From assembly GCF_019976755.1 (NCBI RefSeq), contig NZ_AP023441.1, positions 868,001-932,000 on the forward strand: a DNA stretch of 64,000 nt, given 5' to 3'. The stretch's first letter is position 1, and every line of letters begins with the position of its first letter. Origin of the DNA: Nostoc sp. MS1 (GTDB lineage: Bacteria > Cyanobacteriota > Cyanobacteriia > Cyanobacteriales > Nostocaceae). This document shows positions 8,687 to 17,867 of the stretch, one piece after another. The notes under the pieces were generated by a model that had not been told where the DNA came from, ran no database searches, and was given only the letters and a program-made list of their open reading frames with translations. A program made the position numbers and the translations under genes.

Positions 8687-8741
8687 AAAGTGGACAATGG
8701 ACAGTGAACTTAACCTGTCAACTGTCAACTGACCTAACATC

Positions 8742-8770
8742 AAAAATACCGGACTCATTAAGACCCCGGT
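8742..8770 (-). terminator. Rho-independent terminator
   Basis: Read on the minus strand, the stem ACCGG (8770-8766) pairs with CCGGT (8752-8748) and is followed by ATTTTTG. It lies about 30 bp past the stop of the 124-residue gene at 8802. Confidence 0.6.
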
Positions 8771-8801
8771 AAGATTGGAAGACTGATTTTTGACTAATTA
8801 G

Positions 8802-9176
8802 TTAATGGATTCTTTCTCTAAGTAATTGTTCTTCTAAAGCAGCAATACGATTGTAGGCTGCGGTTAATTGGGCTGTTAGTCGTTGTATTTGAATTTCTGG
8901 TGATAATATTTTTTCTCCACTTTGACGACTCATATCTAGATAAACGCCGTCAGTTAAAACGTCCTTATGCTCTAGTTCCTGATTAAAACCGATATGTCCT
9001 TTGAAATGGTAGTTGCTTGTCTCACTATTCTCCAGATAATTTTCTTTTGCTTCTGTTCTGGCTAAGGAACATTCCGAAAAAGCTTGAGCGACTTTTACGT
9101 CAAGCTGCTCAATAACCTGGTAGAGGGCATCCAGCTTATGACTCAAAGTCAGGATCTGTTGTTGTAATGGCTCCAT
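8802..9176 (-). CDS. Small coiled-coil protein of unknown function
   Basis: The 124-residue soluble protein has two helical heptad-rich ends (about residues 1-35 and 92-122, LxxLxxxLxxAYNRIAALEEQL) around a polar middle. The start is supported by GAGGG six bases before the ATG on the minus strand, and a hairpin terminator follows. I recognise no family. It may form a parallel or antiparallel coiled-coil dimer. It is isolated between convergent cobT and a 700-bp non-coding stretch, so context gives no function. Confidence 0.65.
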   Translation of the reverse strand: MEPLQQQILTLSHKLDALYQVIEQLDVKVAQAFSECSLARTEAKENYLENSETSNYHFKGHIGFNQELEHKDVLTDGVYLDMSRQSGEKILSPEIQIQRLTAQLTAAYNRIAALEEQLLRERIH

Positions 9177-9897
9177 TTAATACCCTCGTCCGCACATTTT
9201 CTCTATGTTATTCAATTTACTGCCGATGTTAAATATACTTATGAATTATTTAATGATTCCAATCTTCGTTTGAATCATTAAACATATTTATTAATTTATA
9301 AATACAATTCAATAATTTATATTACCTTTGCTCATTTTTTAATTAAAAAGTGTTAAGCACAAATCAATTTTTATCTCAAACGCTTTCTGTGTAAGGGTTA
9401 TATCTATCGAATATAACAAGCTAAGTATCAAATAATTTAGATAAACAATTTTATCTAACCAATATTTATAGCTAGTATTGATGAAATTGTATTAATAAAT
9501 ACCTTATCGTGTTGATAATAAAGTTGAGCTATGAGGAAACTATAACAATGTTCCGTCTGCTAGTAATTGCATTTGTAGAAACTGCTTGAGAGGTGAGATA
9601 AGTCCGAGCAATTAATTGATATTTCCAGAAATGAAAAATAATATTCGACAATTAAGTAGCTATGGGTCTATGGTGACTAACTCAAGTAAATAAAATTCTT
9701 CCTATAAAAACAATCAATTTGGCTTTATATTCGTTGAATTTATCAAAATCAGGACTATTTCTGGGGTTTACTCTTGCCTATCTTCCTTTAATGTAGATAC
9801 AGCACTTTTCATTTGTATGAGTACACTCTATTCTCTGCCCCGATAAAACTTGACGGTATCCACTGAAAAACGCTGTATTATGTATAAACTTAAAGTA
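9177..9897. other. AT-rich intergenic stretch
   Basis: About 720 bp without a convincing gene. It is strongly AT-rich and has many stop codons in all frames. I see no clear tRNA, tandem repeat or terminator. It holds the divergent promoters of the flanking genes and could hide a small RNA, which cannot be decided by eye. Confidence 0.5.
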
Positions 9898-11046
9898 ATG
9901 AATCGTCGGTCTTTTTTGTTAAGCCTGGGTGGTATGACGCTATCACAACTACTCGTAGGCTGTGCTGGCAATAATCAAACAAAACTCAACGTTCAATTAT
10001 TGAAAGGTTCTATTCCTAGTCAGGTAGTTGATCAATTTACCCGCAGTCTCAAAGAAAAAGCCAACTTAAAATTTGCGCCAGTTGAACGAATAGAAGCGTT
10101 ATATAAACGATTATTAAGTTGGCAGCAAAACCCAAAAGCCACAGATGACCCAGAATGGTTGCGCTTTGTGCCATTTAGAAATTCTCAAAATTTTGCTGTG
10201 GCTGACTTGGTAACATTGGGGGATTATTGGTTAGAAACGGCAATTCAAAGGAAGCTGGTTAAACCATTAGAAGTAGCACAGTTAAAAAATTGGTCTAGTT
10301 TAGATCCCAAATGGCAGAACTTAGTTAAACGTAACGAACAGGGTATTCCCGATCCCAATGGGAAAATTTGGGCTGCGCCTTATCGTTGGGGTACTACAGT
10401 AATTATCTATAACCGCGATAAGTTCAAAGATTTGGGATGGACACCGCAAGATTGGAGCGATTTGTGGCGTAGTGAATTGCGATCGCGTATTTCTCTACTA
10501 GACCAACCAAGAGAAGTAATTGGTTTAGTCTTAAAGAAACTAGGAAAATCATACAACACCCAAGACCTAGCCACTGTTCCCGATTTAGAAAAAGAACTGC
10601 AAACATTAAATAAGCAGGTAAAACTCTACAGTTCCAACACTTACCTAGAAACACTCCTCATGGGCGATACTTGGCTGGCGGTTGGTTGGTCAAGTGATGT
10701 AGCGTCAGTATTGGCACGTTATCCCCAACTGAGTGTAATTGTTCCCCGTTCAGGCACAGCCATCTGGGCAGACTTGTGGGTCAGCCCTAAAGAAACCGCG
10801 AAGGATGCCTTATCATCACGATGGATTGATTTTTGTTTACAGCCAAAAACAGCCAAGGAAATTGCTTTGTTAACTAAAGCCAATTCACCAATTACCACTA
10901 ATATTGCAGCGTCTGATATCCAAGAATCCTTTAGTAGTTTATTACTAAATAGCCAAGAAGTATTCGCCAAAGGTGAATTTTTACTCCCCCTACCACCAGA
11001 AGCAACCAAACAATACGAATCGTTTTTCACCAAAATGAAGGGGTAA
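9898..11046 (+). CDS. Periplasmic substrate-binding lipoprotein (spermidine/putrescine-type)
   Basis: The protein of about 382 residues is an ABC-type solute-binding protein of the PotD/ferric-binding class. The N-terminus MNRRSFLLSLGG carries a twin-arginine-like RRSFL motif, and LLVGCAG is a lipobox, so it is probably a Tat-exported lipoprotein. Family features include IWAAPYRWGTTVIIYNRDKF (about 155-175), the WSDLW segment, LLMGDTWLAVGWSSD (about 255-270) and the C-terminal hinge region. The reading frame is open back to a TTG at 9850, and an ATG at 9880 is also possible. I chose 9898 because the Tat and lipobox spacing is then normal. No permease or ATPase gene is adjacent, so it is an orphan binding protein. 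The substrate is unknown; a polyamine is one possibility. Confidence 0.85.
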   Translation: MNRRSFLLSLGGMTLSQLLVGCAGNNQTKLNVQLLKGSIPSQVVDQFTRSLKEKANLKFAPVERIEALYKRLLSWQQNPKATDDPEWLRFVPFRNSQNFAVADLVTLGDYWLETAIQRKLVKPLEVAQLKNWSSLDPKWQNLVKRNEQGIPDPNGKIWAAPYRWGTTVIIYNRDKFKDLGWTPQDWSDLWRSELRSRISLLDQPREVIGLVLKKLGKSYNTQDLATVPDLEKELQTLNKQVKLYSSNTYLETLLMGDTWLAVGWSSDVASVLARYPQLSVIVPRSGTAIWADLWVSPKETAKDALSSRWIDFCLQPKTAKEIALLTKANSPITTNIAASDIQESFSSLLLNSQEVFAKGEFLLPLPPEATKQYESFFTKMKG

Positions 11047-11047
11047 A

Positions 11048-11080
11048 CCAACAGTCAACAGTCAACAGTCAACTGTTAAC
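11048..11080. repeat. CAACAGT short tandem repeat
   Basis: Four near-perfect AACAGTC units directly after the stop of the binding-protein gene, ending in CAACTGTTAAC. Confidence 0.75.
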
Positions 11081-11125
11081 CACAATTACCCGATAATGAA
11101 CTGAGAAGGACATACGAGGGTGACA

Positions 11126-12106
11126 ATGCAAACTAACCAAGAATTATCACTCCCCAAGATGGGTTGTGGAACTTGGGCATGGGGAAACCAACTGCTTTGG
11201 GGATATAACGAAAGCATGGACGGGCAATTACAAGCCGTCTTTAACCTCTGTGTAAACAATGGTGTTACCTTGTTTGATACGGGTGATTCTTACGGAACGG
11301 GAAGATTGAACGGTCGTAGTGAGTCGCTGCTGGGACAATTTTCTAAAGAGTACCAAGGTGTCAATCAAGAGAATATTTGCATTGCCACTAAACTGGCTGC
11401 TTATCCTTGGAGATGGACACGCCAGTCTATGATAAATGCTTGCAAGTCCTCTGCTGGTCGTCTGGGTAGAAATGTTGATTTAGTACAGATGCACTGGTCG
11501 ACGGCAAATTATGCGCCTTGGCAGGAAGAAGGTTTATTAGATGGTTTAGCTGACTTATATGAACAAGGTTTAGTCAAAGGTGTAGGGCTATCTAATTACG
11601 GAACTAAGAGACTGCAAAGGGTACATCAAAAGTTTGCAGAGCGAGGAGTACCGATTAAAACTTTGCAAGTACAGTATTCATTATTATCTACATATCCTGT
11701 CACCGAATTGGGATTGAAAGATGTTTGTGATCAACTGGGTATACAATTAATTGCCTATAGCCCTTTGGCTTTGGGGATACTGACTGGCAAATATTCAGAG
11801 AAGGGGCCTTTCCCCCCTGGTGTGCGGGGTTTATTGTTTAGACAGTTGTTACCTGGGGTACGATCGCTCCTACAATGTTTAAGAGATGTGGCAGCATCGA
11901 GAAATAAAACCATGTCTCAAGTAGCGCTGAACTGGTGTATTGCTAAAGGAACTATCCCCATTCCCGGCGCAAAATCCATACAACAGGCGCAGGAGAATAT
12001 CGGTGCTTTGGGTTGGGAATTAGACTTTGGTGAAGTCGCTGAGTTAGATAAAGCTGCTGCTAGTTCAGATAAGAAAATGGTGCAAAATATTTTTCAGACT
12101 AAATAG
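11126..12106 (+). CDS. Aldo/keto reductase
   Basis: This cytosolic NAD(P)H-dependent oxidoreductase of about 326 residues belongs to the AKR superfamily ((beta/alpha)8 barrel). Counting from the ATG at 11126, the catalytic tetrad reads D51, Y56 (DTGDSYG), K89 (ATKLAAYPW) and H123 (QMHWS). KGVGLSNYG and the C-terminal IPIPGAKS segment (cofactor phosphate contact) are also present. GAGGG at 11116-11120 lies five bases before ATG 11126 and favours this start over GTG at 11120. The substrate cannot be read from sequence. Close relatives in cyanobacteria and plant plastids act on pyridoxal or small aldehydes. It stands alone behind the binding protein, separated by a short repeat. Confidence 0.93.
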   Translation: MQTNQELSLPKMGCGTWAWGNQLLWGYNESMDGQLQAVFNLCVNNGVTLFDTGDSYGTGRLNGRSESLLGQFSKEYQGVNQENICIATKLAAYPWRWTRQSMINACKSSAGRLGRNVDLVQMHWSTANYAPWQEEGLLDGLADLYEQGLVKGVGLSNYGTKRLQRVHQKFAERGVPIKTLQVQYSLLSTYPVTELGLKDVCDQLGIQLIAYSPLALGILTGKYSEKGPFPPGVRGLLFRQLLPGVRSLLQCLRDVAASRNKTMSQVALNWCIAKGTIPIPGAKSIQQAQENIGALGWELDFGEVAELDKAAASSDKKMVQNIFQTK

Positions 12107-12195
12107 GATTTTTGTTGACTGTTGACTGTTTACCCTGAGCGTAGCCGTTCGCGGAGCGTCTCGCAGAGAAGGGTTGGCTGTTGATAGTAAATTAA

Positions 12196-12966
12196 TTAAG
12201 GCAGGATTTTAGGAACTTGGGTATTATTAGCTTGGAAGAATTTATGCTTGTCAAAACCGAAAGTATTAGCTACCAATGAGTTAGGGAAATTTTGAATCTC
12301 TCGATTATATGCTTGTACTGCTTGGTTGTAACGCATCCGTTCTACAGCAATGCGATTTTCAGTCCCGGCTAGTTCGTATTGCAGATTGATAAACAACTGG
12401 CTGGAACTTAATTGATTATTAGCAGCAGCATAGTTTTGAAAAAGGGCGATCGCTTGATTAATTTGCGCGATCGCATTAGCTTTTTGTTCTGGGGTGGCTG
12501 CTTGCACATAAGCCTGTCGTGACTGCACCAATAAAGAGATTAAATCTTTCTCCTGTTTGGCGTAAGCTTGTGTCACATTGACTAAGTTGGGTATCAAATC
12601 AGCACGGCGCTGGAGTTGGTTTTCCACTTGCGCCCAAGCAGCTTCTACTCTGGTACTACTACTCTGTAGAGAATTATAAGTCCAAGCAGTCCAGACTGTT
12701 AAAGCGGCAACTATACCTGCACCAAAGATAAGTAGTCTTTGGCGTAGGTGGGCTAATTGCTTTTGTTTCTCAAGTTGTTGCTGATGTTTTGCTTGGACTT
12801 CTTGGATGGCTTGCTGAATCAACTCCGGCGGAATATTAACTTCTTTTCCGGCTGCTATTAATTCACCAGGGGAATAACTTTGACTTTGCTGCGCGTAGTA
12901 GCGTGAGGCTAACTCTAGCACCTCCGGGGCAATCTCTTCGGGGATTCTCTTGTCTGCATTATTCAT
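12196..12966 (-). CDS. LemA family membrane protein with N-terminal extension
   Basis: This is a 256-residue protein. Residues 1-75 form a soluble Gln/Glu-rich helical extension. A single transmembrane helix follows at about 77-97 (LLIFGAGIVAALTVWTAW), then the LemA domain with the family marks VEAAWAQVENQLQRRADLIPNLVNVTQAYA (about 107-136) and YELAGTENRIAVERMRYNQAVQAYN near 205-230. LemA proteins are helical bundle membrane proteins of uncertain function, often paired with TPM-domain proteins. Here the TPM gene lies immediately upstream (9 bp), so the two are very likely one operon. Ordinary LemA is about 190 residues, so the N-terminal extension is unusual. Confidence 0.9.
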   Translation of the reverse strand: MNNADKRIPEEIAPEVLELASRYYAQQSQSYSPGELIAAGKEVNIPPELIQQAIQEVQAKHQQQLEKQKQLAHLRQRLLIFGAGIVAALTVWTAWTYNSLQSSSTRVEAAWAQVENQLQRRADLIPNLVNVTQAYAKQEKDLISLLVQSRQAYVQAATPEQKANAIAQINQAIALFQNYAAANNQLSSSQLFINLQYELAGTENRIAVERMRYNQAVQAYNREIQNFPNSLVANTFGFDKHKFFQANNTQVPKILP

Positions 12967-12975
12967 TGTTTTTAC

Positions 12976-14217
12976 CTACCAACTACCACCAGCACCACCG
13001 CCGCCGCTACTTCCACCACCAAAACCACCGCCGCCGCCTCCACTAAAACCACCACCACTAGAACTACCACCACCCCAGCTACCAGAACTAGGAGGTGGGG
13101 GAGGTGGTAAGCGCGGAATTACTTCCTCTATTTTTTTGTGATAGGCACAACTATGACATTTATCAGTTATTAATCTTTTGCCAACATTGTATTGTGTGGG
13201 GCTAACGACGGTTGTTTCAGTGCGGGTAACAGTCAGTTCCTCACAATGAGGACATCGCCTAAATCGAGATGAACGGGATTCTAAGGCAACTATATTAAAG
13301 CCTGTGTCTGTGAGTTTCTCGCTACAGCTTGGACATTTCCATCCGTTAAAGCTGACACTACCTAAATTTTGTGCTATTTTTTCGACTTTGTTCAGGTGTT
13401 CCTCAACTGTAGCTGCATCTACTTTTACCATTGGTTGTTGACAATCAGCACAGCAAAAGCTGTAATTGCCTTGTTTTCTCCTTGTACGTCCTGAAGGAGG
13501 AATGAGAATTTTCTTTTTCCTTCCTAAATAAGTAGCCGCACCGCCAACTCCTAGTATAGATGCGCCTACAACGGCTACGAATACCCAAGGGTTGGAGTTA
13601 TTTTCCGGTTGAGAGGTTTGGGGGTTGGAGGTGAGTGGCGATCGCGTTTCGCTCACCGTAGGCGATGGCGAAACGCCCACCGTAGGTGATCGCTCAGATT
13701 CTAGAATAACTACTAAGGCTTTAGTTCCCGCCAGTGTACCACCTGCAAAATCCTTTTTTTTGAATCGCGGGATAATTTGACTATCAATAATATCGCCTAC
13801 TTTCGCATCGGGTAAAATTGCTTCTACACCGTAACCTGTTTCAATTTCGACACGGCGATCGCTAACAGAAATTAAGAATAATACGCCATTATCTTTACCT
13901 TTCTTTCCAACTCCCCAATAATTGAACAGTTGGGTGGCAAATGCTTTGGGACTATCAGCCGGAGAAGTTTTTGGCACTGTTACCACTGTCATTTCTGTGC
14001 CGTTTTTCGCCTCAAGTTGAGAAATGAGTTGATTAATTTGGCTTTCAGTTTCATTATTGAGGATGCCTGCCATATCAGTTACCCAAACACCACGCTGTCG
14101 AGGATTGGGAACTTCTTGGACAGTCAAAGCCAAGCTAGAAAGAGGAGAAAGAAACAAGACAGAGGAGAATAAACCCACTGCCAAAATCTGTTTTGGTTTT
14201 AATAAATTAAATTGCAT
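12976..14217 (-). CDS. TPM-domain protein with zinc-ribbon region and Gly/Ser-rich tail
   Basis: The protein of about 413 residues has a signal peptide (ending near LALTVQ), then a TPM domain at about 40-180 with RGVWVTDMAGILN, the VVTVP strand and GKDNGVLFLISVSDRRVEIETGYGVE. A low-complexity linker follows at about 180-205, then a transmembrane helix (WVFVAVVGASILGVGGAATYL). The cytoplasmic part holds two CxxC-type pairs (CCADC...CPSC; CPHC...CHSC), suggesting zinc ribbons, and the protein ends in GGGGAGGSW, as is typical of this family. I set the start at ATG 14217 because AAGGTG lies seven bases upstream. It forms an operon with LemA. TPM-LemA pairs are linked to membrane protein or photosystem upkeep in related organisms; a role here is inference. 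Confidence 0.87.
   Translation of the reverse strand: MQFNLLKPKQILAVGLFSSVLFLSPLSSLALTVQEVPNPRQRGVWVTDMAGILNNETESQINQLISQLEAKNGTEMTVVTVPKTSPADSPKAFATQLFNYWGVGKKGKDNGVLFLISVSDRRVEIETGYGVEAILPDAKVGDIIDSQIIPRFKKKDFAGGTLAGTKALVVILESERSPTVGVSPSPTVSETRSPLTSNPQTSQPENNSNPWVFVAVVGASILGVGGAATYLGRKKKILIPPSGRTRRKQGNYSFCCADCQQPMVKVDAATVEEHLNKVEKIAQNLGSVSFNGWKCPSCSEKLTDTGFNIVALESRSSRFRRCPHCEELTVTRTETTVVSPTQYNVGKRLITDKCHSCAYHKKIEEVIPRLPPPPPPSSGSWGGGSSSGGGFSGGGGGGFGGGSSGGGGAGGSW
13640..13690. repeat. HIP1-containing hairpin repeat in the TPM linker
   Basis: GCGATCGC is followed by arms GTTTCGC (13646-13652) and GCGAAAC (13668-13674), then CACCGTAGG units and GATCGCTC. The block encodes the low-complexity linker ERSPTVGVSPSPTVSETRS of the TPM protein in frame. 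Confidence 0.7.
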
Positions 14218-14520
14218 ATCCTTCACCTTTAGCAAAAACTGTCTAGCCTCTAGAAGCAAAATCAGCTTTTGTTTTTAGGTTTTACTTTAGAGCGTTATGG
14301 TATATACTTTGATACTAATTCTTTGAACCCAATTTCCCAATTTTGTTAGGAAAATAAACAATAATCAAAGCAAAATTAACGCTAGTAAAGAATTTATTGT
14401 TGAGGGTGTATCTAGATCCTCACCTGAGATTACTCGTCTGTTGCCACCACAATTTGCTAAATTCCAAGTTTTGGAGTGCAATAAGAATAGTTTAAATTTG
14501 GCTCATTTAGGGGTGGTACA
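14218..14520. other. Intergenic stretch between divergent genes
   Basis: About 300 bp between the divergent TPM and DUF4336 genes. It is AT-rich and presumably holds both promoters. No repeat or RNA gene was recognised. Confidence 0.5.
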
Positions 14521-15738
14521 GTGGTGCGGAATGATACGTTGGAACAAATTAATTATAGAGACTGGTCATGGTCTTACTGGTTTACTTTGCCACTGTATCC
14601 ATACGGTAAACGACGGACACTCAGACAAGAGGTAATTAAAAATACTATTTGGACTTTCGACCAGATACAGGGAGTTTTTTACGTAGTTGTCCCTATTCGC
14701 ATGACTGTAGTCAAATTGGAGAAGGGAGGACTACTAGTATATGCACCTGTTGCGCCTACACCTGAATGTATTCGCTTGGTTAATGAGTTGGTAGCAGAAC
14801 ACGGTGATGTGAAATATATCATTCTGCCAACTATTTCTGGACTGGAACACAAGGTATTTGTCGGCCCCTTCGCTAGATGTTTTCCCCAAGCACAGGTATT
14901 TGTCTCCCCAAATCAATGGAGTTTTCCTCTTAATCTTCCCCTCAGTTGGTTGGGTTTACCTCGTAAACGCACTCATATACTCCCAGAGGATAGTAGCCTA
15001 GTTCCCTTTGCTGATGAGTTTGACTACGCAATTTTAGATACAATTGACCTTGGCCCTGGTAAGTTTGCAGAGGTAGCATTTTTCCATAAGCGATCGCATA
15101 CTCTGCTTGTAACCGATTCTATCGTGTCTGTATCCGCAGATCCACCAGCGATTGTCCAGTTAGACCCCTATCCCTTACTATTCCACGCTAAAGATAAAGC
15201 CTCAGATATCGTTGCAGATAATCAAGCCAACCGTCGCAAGGGATGGGAACGTATAACATTATTTGCCTTATATTTCCGTCCCAGCGCCTTAGAAGTACCT
15301 AGTTGGGGCGAAGTATGGAAGGAAGCCTTAAAAGCGCCAGAACGCTCTTATAGAGCTTATTTTGGCTTATTTCCGTTTAAATGGCAACCAGATTGGCGGC
15401 GATCGTTTACAGCTTTGCATGGTGATGGACGCTTATTTGTCGCGCCAGTGCTTCAAACTTTGATTCTTAACCGCGCACCCAGAGAAACTATTAATTGGGC
15501 TGATAAGGTAGCAAGTTGGGATTTCCAATGGATTATTCCTTGCCATTTTGATGCCCCAATTAAAGCAGAACCCCATCAATTCCGCCAAGCATTCTCCTTT
15601 TTAGAAAAGCAGATGGCTGCGGGTAGCTTAAGTACTAGCACTTATCCTTTACCAGAAAAAGATTTTCAACTGTTGCAAGAAATTAATAGTGGTTTATCTA
15701 AAAGTAGGATTGTACCACCCGCGAAAGGGCAAGTATAA
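14521..15738 (+). CDS. DUF4336 domain protein
   Basis: The 405-residue protein matches the DUF4336 family found in cyanobacteria and plastid-bearing eukaryotes. An N-terminal WSWSYWFTLPLYPYGKRRTLRQE precedes an MBL-like core (FYVVVPIRMTVVKL, KYIILPTISGLEHKVFVGPFARCFP). A C-terminal block ends in WDFQWIIPCHFDAPI. LPTISGLEHK occupies the place of the metal motif of true MBL enzymes and keeps one histidine. No signal peptide is seen. AGGGG about six bases before the GTG at 14521 supports this start. The gene converges with the exporter operon at 15801, and the two share a hairpin terminator. The biochemical function of the family is not established. Confidence 0.85.
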   Translation: MVRNDTLEQINYRDWSWSYWFTLPLYPYGKRRTLRQEVIKNTIWTFDQIQGVFYVVVPIRMTVVKLEKGGLLVYAPVAPTPECIRLVNELVAEHGDVKYIILPTISGLEHKVFVGPFARCFPQAQVFVSPNQWSFPLNLPLSWLGLPRKRTHILPEDSSLVPFADEFDYAILDTIDLGPGKFAEVAFFHKRSHTLLVTDSIVSVSADPPAIVQLDPYPLLFHAKDKASDIVADNQANRRKGWERITLFALYFRPSALEVPSWGEVWKEALKAPERSYRAYFGLFPFKWQPDWRRSFTALHGDGRLFVAPVLQTLILNRAPRETINWADKVASWDFQWIIPCHFDAPIKAEPHQFRQAFSFLEKQMAAGSLSTSTYPLPEKDFQLLQEINSGLSKSRIVPPAKGQV

Positions 15739-15739
15739 T

Positions 15740-15778
15740 TGAATCAATACTTTAAATATAGAGTATAGTATTGATTCA
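15740..15778. terminator. Bidirectional hairpin terminator
   Basis: A 12-bp perfect stem (TGAATCAATACT at 15740-15751 with its complement at 15767-15778) lies between convergent genes ending at 15738 and 15801. AT-rich sequence flanks both sides, so it could stop both transcripts. Confidence 0.7.
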
Positions 15779-15800
15779 TTAATTAAAATTGATCTTGTAA

Positions 15801-16475
15801 TCATGATGATACAATTAAACCATCTTGAACGCGAATAACTCTCTTCGTTTGAGCGGCAATATCTGGTTCATGAGTAACGATAACAATAGTAATCCCTTGC
15901 TCATTTAACTCTGTTAATAAATTCATTACCTCATAAGAAGTTTCAGTGTCCAAAGCGCCTGTAGGCTCATCTGCTAAAACTAAAGCTGGACGATTGACTA
16001 AAGCACGCGCGATCGCAACTCGTTGTTGTTGTCCCCCAGAAAGTTGACTGGGACGGTTGAGAACTCGTTCTCCTAATCCTACTCTTTTTAAAGCTTCTAA
16101 TGCTCTTTGGCGGCGTTTACGTTTGGGTACGTTAGCGTACACCATCGGTAGCATGACATTTTCTAAGGCTGTGGCTCGTGATAATAAATTAAACTGTTGG
16201 AAAACAAAACCTATTCTTTGATTACGAATATAGGCTAATTCATCATCATCATAGGTAGTTAAATTTCTACCTTCAAAGATATAGTGTCCATCACTAGGAC
16301 GATCCAAACATCCCATAATATTCATGAGTGTGGATTTACCCGAACCTGATGCACCCATTATGGATACATATTCACCTTCTTCGATACCTAGTTGAATACC
16401 TTTGAGTATGGGAACGCTAACTTCTCCTAATTGGTAGGTTTTAGTAATAGATTCCATCCAAATCATTGTTGTCAT
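15801..16475 (-). CDS. MacB/LolD-type ABC transporter ATPase
   Basis: The 224-residue ATP-binding subunit has Walker A GASGSGKST (about 41-49), Q-loop FVFQQFN, signature LSGGQQQR (about 144-151), Walker B ALVLADEP and the switch histidine in IVIVTHEPD. The length and the HDLK-free, MacB-like sequence place it with ATPases of tripartite export and lipoprotein-release systems (DevA in heterocyst glycolipid export is a related type). It is the last gene of a minus-strand series adaptor, permease, ATPase, 28 bp behind the permease. It should energise export across the envelope through the MacB-type permease. Confidence 0.95.
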   Translation of the reverse strand: MTTMIWMESITKTYQLGEVSVPILKGIQLGIEEGEYVSIMGASGSGKSTLMNIMGCLDRPSDGHYIFEGRNLTTYDDDELAYIRNQRIGFVFQQFNLLSRATALENVMLPMVYANVPKRKRRQRALEALKRVGLGERVLNRPSQLSGGQQQRVAIARALVNRPALVLADEPTGALDTETSYEVMNLLTELNEQGITIVIVTHEPDIAAQTKRVIRVQDGLIVSS

Positions 16476-16503
16476 AATTTAAAAATAATACTCAATACTT
16501 TGA

Positions 16504-17772
16504 TTAGTCACTGCGTAAGGCGTTGATTGGGTCTAGTTTAGCGGCATTTCTAGCAGGAATTACTCCAGCAACTAAGCCAACTGTTAGCGAAAGTCCAAAG
16601 CCGACAATGACTGAAATAATAGATATGACAAATGGAAATTTGAAAATAGTGGAGGCGGCGAAGGCAAGTAAAATGCCAGTTCCCATCCCGATACCACCGC
16701 CGACAATTGAAATAACGATCGCCTCAGCTAAAAATTGATTTAAAATGGCTGAATTGGTTGCACCTACAGCTTTACGAATGCCAATTTCCCGCGTTCGTTC
16801 AACCACAGAAACTAGCATAATATTGGCAATACCAATACCACCCACAACTAGAGAAATACCTGCGATCGCTACTACCAAAATCGTAAATAAACCCACTACA
16901 TTTGTAAAGGTACTAACTATATCTGCTTGGTTAGTTAAGCGAAAATCATCAGCTTGTGGCGGATAAATCTCATGCCGCAGACGCAAAATATTAGTAACTT
17001 GAAATTGTGCGGCTTCTAACTGTTCTGGATTATTAGATTTAATTAAAATACCGCTTACAGATACGCCAGTTAGTGCATTGTTTCCCACCAGCCGTTTCGA
17101 CATAGTGGTGAGAGGAATAAATATCTGGTCGTCTCTATCTAATGGACCTTGAGAACCCTTCGGTTCCGTAATGCCAATTACCTCATAAGCTTCTCCTTGA
17201 ATACGAATTTTCTCACCTATAGGTTTACCACCCCGTCCGAAAAGTGTTCTTTGAACTGTCGGCCCCAGCACTGCTACTTGTGCAGATGAATCTAATTCTT
17301 CCTGAGTAAAAAATCGCCCTTCTTGGGGGTAAGTATTTCTCGCATCTGGGTAGTTTAAATCTGTACCGTAAATTGTGGTGGAAGTGTTTTCTCCACCGTA
17401 AACAACTTGAGCATTGCGTTGCAGGTATGCAGAAACGATTCCCGCCGATGGCGCTTGCCCAGCGATCGCTTTTGCATCCTCCCAAGTTAATGTGCTAGTA
17501 GAACCTAATCCCTGTCGGACATTTCCACTCCTGGCCGCACCTGCCAAAACTTGAATCACATTTGATCCCAAAGCCTGAATCTGTTGCTCCACACTCTTTT
17601 GTATTCCCTGACCCACGGAGGTTATAGCAATAACCGAAGCAATGCCAATAATCACACCCAACATAGTCAACCCCGTGCGTAACTTATTACTCCACAGGGT
17701 TTCAGCTGCCATCAATAAGATTTCTAAAAATGGAACGGTACGAGTATCTTTTTTCTTAAAAACCTTAAGCAT
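16504..17772 (-). CDS. MacB/DevC-type ABC exporter permease
   Basis: The permease of about 422 residues has a first membrane helix at about 25-45 (TGLTMLGVIIGIASVIAITS), a large periplasmic domain (about 55-290), and three C-terminal helices including the FtsX/MacB core motif VVERTREIGIRKAVGAT. It ends in RNAAKLDPINALRSD, which is typical of MacB. The frame is open upstream to 17856, but those codons lie in a dispersed CTCCTCATCT/GTTGACAGT repeat. I therefore place the start at ATG 17772 (MLKVFKKKD). It sits between the adaptor and the ATPase genes and is expected to work by mechanotransmission, with the substrate taken from the periplasm. Confidence 0.93.
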   Translation of the reverse strand: MLKVFKKKDTRTVPFLEILLMAAETLWSNKLRTGLTMLGVIIGIASVIAITSVGQGIQKSVEQQIQALGSNVIQVLAGAARSGNVRQGLGSTSTLTWEDAKAIAGQAPSAGIVSAYLQRNAQVVYGGENTSTTIYGTDLNYPDARNTYPQEGRFFTQEELDSSAQVAVLGPTVQRTLFGRGGKPIGEKIRIQGEAYEVIGITEPKGSQGPLDRDDQIFIPLTTMSKRLVGNNALTGVSVSGILIKSNNPEQLEAAQFQVTNILRLRHEIYPPQADDFRLTNQADIVSTFTNVVGLFTILVVAIAGISLVVGGIGIANIMLVSVVERTREIGIRKAVGATNSAILNQFLAEAIVISIVGGGIGMGTGILLAFAASTIFKFPFVISIISVIVGFGLSLTVGLVAGVIPARNAAKLDPINALRSD

Positions 17773-17867
17773 AACGTTGAGAGAGAAGAGAGTGGGGAGA
17801 TGTAGCTTGCTTCCCGTAGGGTGGGAGATGAGGAAGATGAGGAGAATAACTGTCAACTGTCAACTGA

